Positions 54,658-64,000 of a stretch of 64,000 nucleotides of DNA are shown here, one piece after another; the first letter of the stretch is position 1, and every line of letters starts with the position of its first letter. The translations under genes and the position numbers were made by a program. This DNA is from Urechis unicinctus (Eukaryota > Annelida > Polychaeta > Xenopneusta > Urechidae). The notes below the pieces were generated by a model. It was not told the DNA's origin. It was given only the letters and a program-made list of their open reading frames with translations, and did no database searches. Location: contig CM067358.1 of the NCBI GenBank assembly GCA_034190875.2, positions 55,366,356-55,430,355 of the forward strand. Direction: 5' to 3'.

Positions 54658-55053
54658 ATGGCCTTGCTCGCCATGGTATTTATCATGCTCGTTATATTCA
54701 GCGCAATGTTTCAGCAATTGATTCTTAATCAGCAGTACAATACAAGGCTGCAGCGATTGAGAAGGCTCCGCAGTTCCATGCATATTATGGTGGATTTCCA
54801 GGAGAAGCCTATCACTGGCAACTTACGTTCGATGAGGAAAAACTATGAAGCCATATCCCTGCTTCTAACGCAGATTTTGATGCTCCATGTCCCAAAGATG
54901 AAGAGCTTATTAGCTGCTACATTTACACTTTGTGCTCACTTTCTCCCATCTTTGCTCACTTGGAGGGTCTGTGATCACTTAAATGATTCTAGCTTCACGA
55001 TCCTTGTGTGCAAAGCAATATTCCGAAGGACATATTTTGAAAGATGCAGATAA
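54658..55053 (+). pseudogene. 131-codon open frame in a repeated L part; possible relic coding region
   Basis: This is the longest non-simple-sequence frame that can be compared across several copies. In L copies 2 and 3 the same frame aligns over about 120 codons with few shifts, interrupted by two stops; one is CGA to TGA, a typical CpG decay. A 9-bp length difference (CACTTTCTCCCATCTTTGCTC versus a shorter form, near 54938) preserves frame. The predicted product would have a hydrophobic N terminus (residues 1-20). A second frame reading HARYIQRN...IENAQQ is equally protein-like, so the true frame, if any, is undecided. I recognise no family, and chance openness is quite possible. Confidence 0.2.
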
Positions 55054-55329
55054 CTCCATCTATGTTTACCGATTAAGTTTATTTTCAGTAAACTTGAAAC
55101 ACGTACAAGCGTGCCTTTGTTTAAATAAAATCATGTCTGCAAGTAGGATTCTCTGATATATCGTATTTCAAGCGCAGTTGATAGATATAACAGTATGTCC
55201 ACTCTCTTGTCGTCCCAATGCCGTTTAAGGGATACTTCCCCGAAGATGGACCAAAATAGATCTCTTTGTGTTGGGGAAAAAGAGTTGATTGATGAGCGGT
55301 CAGAACCAATACCCATGCAAGACAAGTAA

Positions 55330-55331
<2 letters not shown>

Positions 55332-55422
<91 letters not shown>

Positions 55423-55434
55423 TATATATATATA

Positions 55435-55493
<59 letters not shown>
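55332..55493. repeat. (TA)n microsatellite in L copy 5
   Basis: A TA run with a symmetric interruption (G at 55421, C at 55436) follows CATGCAAGACAAGTAATG, the same site as in copies 1 and 4. On the right it abuts the L anchor (GCATTGTTACGG) directly. Confidence 0.97.
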
Positions 55494-55496
<3 letters not shown>

Positions 55497-57411
55497 TTGT
55501 TACGGCGCGCACTACCGTCATAAGTACAATGCGGTCGGAGCGTCATTCAGGATTAAGTATAATATGTGAACTATGGGCTGTCGTCTATTATTTTAGCTGT
55601 GATCCTTGGCCAATGTTTGTCATCAGCGCTGATAACATTTTCATGCTGTGCAGAGTGCATAATACCTGCTCGATCCCCAAAACACTATTGCACTACTATA
55701 ACATTCAAAGCTATATTTTATGTGCACCTCTGTTTTTACTTAATATCAGATGCTTTGTTGTTCACTCTCGCCCGAGCATAGGATGATTCAAGTGAATATT
55801 CAAGCAAAAAGATGTCTTAGTGCTGCAGTGTACAATTCAATGGACTCGTTCTTGCGAATTTCCACCTCATGGTGTTCTGGATGTCACATTCCAATGACAA
55901 CACGGATTTTGTCCATTGTGTGAATGTACTATAGGCCAGCTAACAGCAATGGAGGAATTACAGTATGTACGGAGCAGGCAACTAGACAGCAGTTATGTGG
56001 GGCGGTTGCTATCATCATCATATCGTGAGAAGGAAGCTGGTTCATTTACATCAGCTGCTAGTGAGTGGTTTGAATGGGTTTATTATTACAGGGTGTAATT
56101 ACTGGGCCTTGTTGTCGGTATGAGCTAAAACAGTGGCTGATATGCTAATTTGATTCAGTTGATACTCCTTATAGCTTAAGTGATGAACACATGTTAGTGT
56201 TTCCAAACAGTAACGGCCGCCAATTGCATAAACTGTCAAAACCTGATCAGTGATTGAGGTTTAGAATCCATGTGGCAGTCACATGGTCGTCTCGTTGTAT
56301 CTTACTCAGAAATTGCATAATGATCACATGACAGTGGTGATTATGACGCATATATACATACCATCCCGATGAAGTGATCAACATCTCTAATGTTTCATGT
56401 ATGAAACTCAATACACAACGATTGCTTAGAATTGTTAAATCGAATTTTCTTTACAATTGACACCAAAATACATATTCATCACACATCTTATATAGTGACG
56501 CTCATATTTACACACTTCCGGCTAGATAATTTTTCGGCAATTTCAATGAAAAACGTGTCGAAGCTAATGTAGTACGCAAACGGTGTCCCATACAACATAT
56601 CCCATGTACGTAGGATAGCGAAATATTAACACATATTGAACATATTGAGATATATCTTTCCAAACGCACGCAAACTTAGCCCAAAGGTGATTGAAACCAT
56701 GTGTGGAGTGTATTTGTGTGTGCGTCATTTGGTTTACCAATGCCATTACCGGGCCGGAAGCAAATTAGGTTGATTTGATTTACATAAGGCAACACATCAC
56801 GTTATGCTTAATAGTAAACCTTTCATTATAAACATTGCAGATTTCCGTTTGTTACCCCGTATCTTTCGGCTTAATGGTCTGACATCCTGTAAAGCCAGCA
56901 CAGTTTGTGCACACTAAAACATTGCATTTACGCTTCTTGTCGCTCTCTTGGTGCGTTCGATATCTAAATGGTATAATCGAATAAGCAAAATTGGGAATTC
57001 GACGGGCGCGTCTGGTTACCTGAATTAATGTGATGGCTTGCAGATTTGCTACGATTCCCGACGTGAGCCTACTTTCGTCGGCTAGGTGATGTATTGTTTG
57101 CCCCCACTAGCACGGGGTTTAGAGTGATATAGTCTGTATAAGTCAACTGTTAGCGCATCATTACAAAATGCGTTGCGTATCGTCTTTGAATCGCAATGGC
57201 CAATTAGATGTGAATTTGTATGTCGGTCTGGAGCTTTAAAGCTAACAGATACACACGAGATAAGTATCAAAAGAAGGCTCCATTTTATTTCCTGGATGCA
57301 TAAGGATGACACTTTTGTAAAATTTCCCACGCAAAATGTAAGTATTTATACATCGATGCATTTATATTTCGATGCATTCAATGCCTCGGGCTCAAATATG
57401 CAAATTAATAA

Positions 57412-58825
57412 CGACCAGCGTTATTTCCCTCACTTGGTGCACACTGTTCATGTCGTGAGGATTAAAGAAATTGTTAAGCCGACTTATCTGTCCCTTATTA
57501 ACATATAATTATCGTAGTTAAAGAATGAATTTATCTAATTTCCACATTTTTAACAGCCGGGTATGAATTTCTTGACGTGGATAGTTTTACAATCAAACAG
57601 ACTGGTCTTCGAGGCGGGCGACGGAGCCAGGACCCCATACTTTATCAATACAAGGGAAGCTTTTGGGCAAGGGGCGGGGGAAACAACGAACCATTTCAGG
57701 TTAGTGTTGCTAGAAACTGTTCAGTGAGTTAGCTATGACTATCTCGATCAGTGAGGTACTATTTGGAGGTACAAAACGATGCCAGATGCTGTTTGTTATT
57801 TCCTCTAGTCTGGCTGTTGGTTTTGTTTGTGTATTTTAGTATGTAAATTGATACATAAAGCATCGTTGATTGAAGATGTATAAAAGCTCCTAAGAATGAC
57901 CGTTACAATACAGTCAATGGACCTTGACGTGGCCTACTTATATGTTTAGCCCGTAGTTTTATTGATAAACTCAAGGATATGGTGATCGCACGGTATTACA
58001 TCTGTGAATGTGTGGCACAGTTTAAAAAAAAAACATGTACCAGTCTTCGCTATGGCATTCACGATGGTGTAGAAATGCTCAATCGGGATTGCTTTCATTG
58101 TGCTCTATCGGGGCGCTCTGATTGTGCTTAATCAGAAGCACTCTCATTATGCCCAAACTGGATCGCTCACATTGTGTTCCGATCGCCCACGAGCAAACAA
58201 AATTGTATTATTTCACTGTGTCGTTACGCATTGTCAACATTTCTATATTTTTTGAGAAGTGCATCTGACCATGATGCATACACAGACAAACTCGACAGCA
58301 ATTCCGCCGGCCATATTGCGACCAAACCTATGGGTTAATCCAAATTTGGCAACAAAGATTGTCGGCGCGGAAGGATATGGTGATTTGCTGTGAACAGAAG
58401 AATAAACACATCGAGAGGAACTAATTTCCTCAGTGGTGCTTATTTCGCGTGACAGACGTCGCAGTATGTAGGATATTGCCAATTTGCTTTGTAATATAGC
58501 TTTACAATATATTGATCTCTTGACCGCGTTGCAACTTTCTATTATACCACTATCGACAACCCCGTCACTATGGTTCGTATGTATTGACACACTTTCGGAC
58601 AAGGCTAAGTAAATAAGATCGGTGGTCAAACCATATTGCGGTCGGTCGGCAGCTCCTGCAAATGCCTATGTAAACTAAGCGTACAAAACACAAAGTTCAT
58701 TTCTTTTTCAACGCTAACAATTCCAAGTAAAGCTTCCCATTTGACGTTTGGCCCAAAACTTTTGAGCCTCTTCGTCTAATGAGATAGGGGGAGAATTGGA
58801 GGAAATTGTGGGATAGTGACAGTAG
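57412..58825. repeat. R block, copy 4 (left end deleted)
   Basis: It begins at ACGACCAGCGTTATTTCCC, the position 44006 of R copy 3, so the promoter-side parts and the 23-bp minisatellite are missing. The rest keeps R order: GGGCGACGGAGCCAGG (57615), the 25-bp minisatellite and a tail ending GGGATAGTGACAGTAGAGTA at about 58810. There L sequence starts again. Confidence 0.85.
58077..58194. repeat. 25-bp minisatellite of R, copy 4
   Basis: Units start at 58077, 58102, 58126, 58151 and 58176 (partial). The unit GCCCAAACTGGATCGCTCAC is more diverged than those in other copies. Confidence 0.85.
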
Positions 58826-61410
<2,585 letters not shown>

Positions 61411-61414
<4 letters not shown>

Positions 61415-62530
61415 AAAAGCAACACTGGGGCCCACAACTTGCATTTCTTCTAGGACAGCAGTCCGTTTCAACTTGTATCGCAAATTCTATGATTCAATGA
61501 GGCACAGAATCACGCCACAGGGCACAGATTAACTGACTTGCTTAGTTAACATGCTTATGTCCCGACGCTTCATAGTGGCTATCAAATGTGACCTACTAAG
61601 TCGGATTTCCGTATAATCCATTTTAGAGCTTCTTCACTGAATCGGCAAATTTTTGCCCTTGAAAGTTTATAACCGTTATTCCATATTCTGAACGGTTTAT
61701 TATTGCGTTTTTGAATATATCAGGCCACTCAATAGTTCATAAATTTCCCATGATATTTGCTGCAGTTCTGGCAAATACAAACGCCTCCTCCAATACCTTG
61801 TAACCATGAACGCTTGAAATTCTCCGAGACAACTAAAGTTGAGGTGTAAAGATTTCGGCACATTTGTTCCAAGATATATCTCACACACTGCCAGTTAAAA
61901 ATGATCCATGATTGCGTCGCTAATGGTGCCCGTCAGATAGACATTGATGCCTGATATTTCAATACAAGCGGATAATTCGTTTGATTTGGCAAATGTGAGC
62001 CATATAATGTGTGCCAACCCTGTCAGCTGAGTAACGTTCAATAACATGTCGAATATGGGAAAATGATAGATAAATTTCTTTGATGATAAATTATACTTTG
62101 ATGTAACAGAAGTGGAAATGTCCCGGATATAACCGCCGGAGTATTAGGTTGGGTAGGCATACAATACAGTGACAGCCCTTTTCCCGTATGCGCCTTTATT
62201 CGTAATCTCTGCTATATACGCCTCATGGTGACCTCATTCATCCTATTTCAAGAAATGAGGGTTTACTGCGCATCATTAACATTCCCCAGGAAAGACATGC
62301 AGCGCTAACACGCTGTCATGATTTCATTTTTATGAACGAGACACTGTGGAGTTGTACGAGTGGTGGCTATAATGAGTACTTGATAGCTTTAAGAGTGATT
62401 CGACATTGTTACCATTTTATTCCTGAATTCCTAAATGAGCCTTATGGCTCCATAAAGCCTTTTAAAGTCTTGTTTTCGTTATTTAGGAGGTTAATTCGAC
62501 TGTCAGCGAAGTAACGTGATTGCTGCCATA
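61411..62530. other. Linker between L and R of unit 6
   Basis: The part 61620-62030 matches 30230-30620 of unit 3, including GCAAATACAAACGCCTCC versus a similar phrase near 30364. The remainder, 62031-62530, is single-copy in the window. A 60-codon frame at 62332-62514 has no recognisable domain. Confidence 0.6.
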
Positions 62531-64000
62531 GGAAACTATGTTGGTTTGACTAAGAAATGACAGCTGAGGTGCGATACAGACAAGACATATGCTGCCGACC
62601 ACTGAATGCACGCTCGGTCCCATACTTTTCTTTTACGAGTGTCCTTACCAAGGCAATCATTGGGTGAGCTCTCTTTTGTCACCTCAACTCTTCGCAAGAG
62701 AAGAGTATGTCGTAATGTGTCCTCTAAGCAGAGGAGCGCAATTCTTGTCTCTGTATAGCGGCTCTTCAGAAAACCCATTTTCTTTTCTTTCCTATCCAAT
62801 GCTCTCCGCGAGTGTAGATGGTGATGTACGATTTTAACCTCTCGATATATATTTTAGCCTGCAAAGTATTCATCAATTATTTAACCATAGTCGAATTGGT
62901 TTACAATGGCCTAATCATGTCAACCCGTGGTGCCATCATCGGATGCGGCATTCATAGCTAAAGGCGTCGATCAATCTCAGATCACGCTGCGGTGGACGTC
63001 ATTTATCTACCGGGCAGTTTGGACGTTATCATTGTTGTCATCATAATTATTGTTATCAATGTTATTATTGCTATACGCACTAGTTCATAAATTGTCGTAG
63101 TTGACGCAGGTGTGAACAAAGTGATAATGCTGATCCAGCTGAGACACTCCCAAGCGATCAAACTCACATTGAAGATGTATCCAAGTGTGTGATTAAGTCT
63201 TGTATCCACAATTGGCAACTCGGTTATGGATGACAAATTCTAGTGCGACCACTCCCGTGTTTACAGCACGACCATATATGCGTTAACAGCACAACCACTC
63301 TCGGGTTTAAAGCAAGACTACAGTAGTGTTCACACCACAACATTACTTGGGTTTACAACACAACCACTCATGGGACTGTATCAAAACTACACTCGGGAAT
63401 ACAGCACGACCACAATCATGTTTACCGTATTATTTCAGTATTGGTTTAGGATATGCTAACTGCATGGCCACCACCCAGTAGACAGCTTGTCACATAACTC
63501 TACGATTGTATAATAGCTTGATCACGACCAGCATTAGTTCCCTCACTTGGTGCACACGGCTTGTGTTGTGAGGATTAAGGAAATTCTTAAGCATAAAATC
63601 ATCGTAGTTGAAAAGTGTATTTACCTAATGTCCACATATGCAACAGCCGAGTGCGAATTCCTTCATAAGGATAGTTTTACAACCAAACGGATTGATCTTT
63701 GAGTCGGGCGACAGAGCCAGGCTCCCCAGACAACATCAATACCAGGGGAAATGTAGGGGCAAAGGGCGTGAGGAAACAACGAACCATTTCATGTTACTGT
63801 TCTTTGTAAACACTAATCAGTTTAATGTCGTCGTTTCAATATCTTTTCGTGCATATTTCTTCGGCTAGAAACTTTTCAGCGAGTTAGCTATGACAATCTC
63901 GACCAGTGAGATATTACTCGGAGGTACAAGACAATGTCAGATGATGTTGGTTATTTACTCGTGTCAGGCGGTTGGTATTGTATGTGTATTTAAGTAAATA
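62531..64000. repeat. R block, copy 5, cut by the window end
   Basis: It starts at GGAAACTATGTTGGTTTGAC and carries the CTCTTCGCAAGAGAAGAG part (62690), the 23-bp minisatellite, the GATTAAGGAAATTCTTAAGC stretch (63571) and GGGCGACAGAGCCAGGCTCC (63707). From about 63430 it is roughly 96% like R copy 2. The 25-bp array would lie beyond the window. Confidence 0.85.
63242..63421. repeat. 23-bp minisatellite of R, copy 5
   Basis: About seven to eight units; GTGCGACCACTCCCGTGTTT and CAACACAACCACTCATGGGA are readable. The right half resembles copy 2 and the left half copy 1, so copy 2 may derive from a longer array like this by deletion. Confidence 0.75.

Larger units (their letters stand above)
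54466..57411. repeat. L block, copy 5
   Basis: It starts inside L, at the part homologous to 15870, after W sequence ending GAAAGC. The parts present are 54475-55090 (shared with 15880-16395), the TA array, the anchor immediately after it (the 39345-type segment is missing), and then 55815-56890 and 56925-57411. The end reaches the GCATCGATGC-like stretch (57350) and stops where R begins. Confidence 0.85.

Noticed and set aside
55289..55786. 165-codon plus-strand frame through the TA array of L copy 5
   Set aside because: Its left third is TA repeat, and the right part is broken in other L copies.

Overview
This is non-coding, repeat-built eukaryotic DNA, most likely from an animal. The base composition is moderately AT-rich and there are long pure (TA)n arrays. 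No open reading frame looks like a gene: the longest either run through the TA arrays or lie in repeats where sister copies are broken. I found no rRNA gene, no intact tRNA gene, no CRISPR array and no bacterial-type operon. The only recognisable protein homology is two decayed copies of the 3' end of a non-LTR retrotransposon reverse transcriptase (CR1/L2-like). That clade is common in metazoans and is the main reason for suggesting an animal; the species cannot be named from the sequence.

Almost the whole window is explained by repeated use of one ancestral higher-order unit. I call its blocks L, R, Z and W (my labels); all copies are in direct orientation. Unit 1: L 655-3780, R 3781-6540, Z 6541-8929, W 8930-14984. 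Unit 2: L 14985-18885, W 18886-24184 (R and Z absent). Unit 3: L 24185-28190, linker, R 30200-32400, then about 5.3 kb of apparently single-copy DNA. Unit 4: L 37740-41660, linker, R 43080-45793, Z 45794-47889, W 47890-54465. Unit 5: L 54466-57411 fused directly to R 57412-58825. Unit 6: L 58826-61187, linker, R 62531 to the window end. One anchor near the middle of L recurs at about 1975, 16415, 25605, 39655, 55510 and 59895, so unit length varies from about 4.4 to 16 kb.

Inside the blocks lie smaller tandem repeats that travelled with them: TA arrays at a homologous site in L, a 20-bp minisatellite in L, a 23-bp and a 25-bp minisatellite in R, and a decayed repeat of about 50 bp, a tRNA-like SINE-type segment and the LINE relic around the W-to-L boundary. 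Similarity between copies is patchy. Some tracts look 97-99% identical and adjoining tracts 85-90%, with sharp changes at identifiable points. This fits repeated unequal exchange and gene conversion. All identity values are estimates by eye over sampled stretches, not computed alignments.

The candidate for something undescribed is therefore the macrorepeat itself: a megasatellite-like or segmentally duplicated locus with nested minisatellites, a precisely mappable 9.2-kb tandem duplication and conversion-like mosaics. No gene system or pathway can be claimed.
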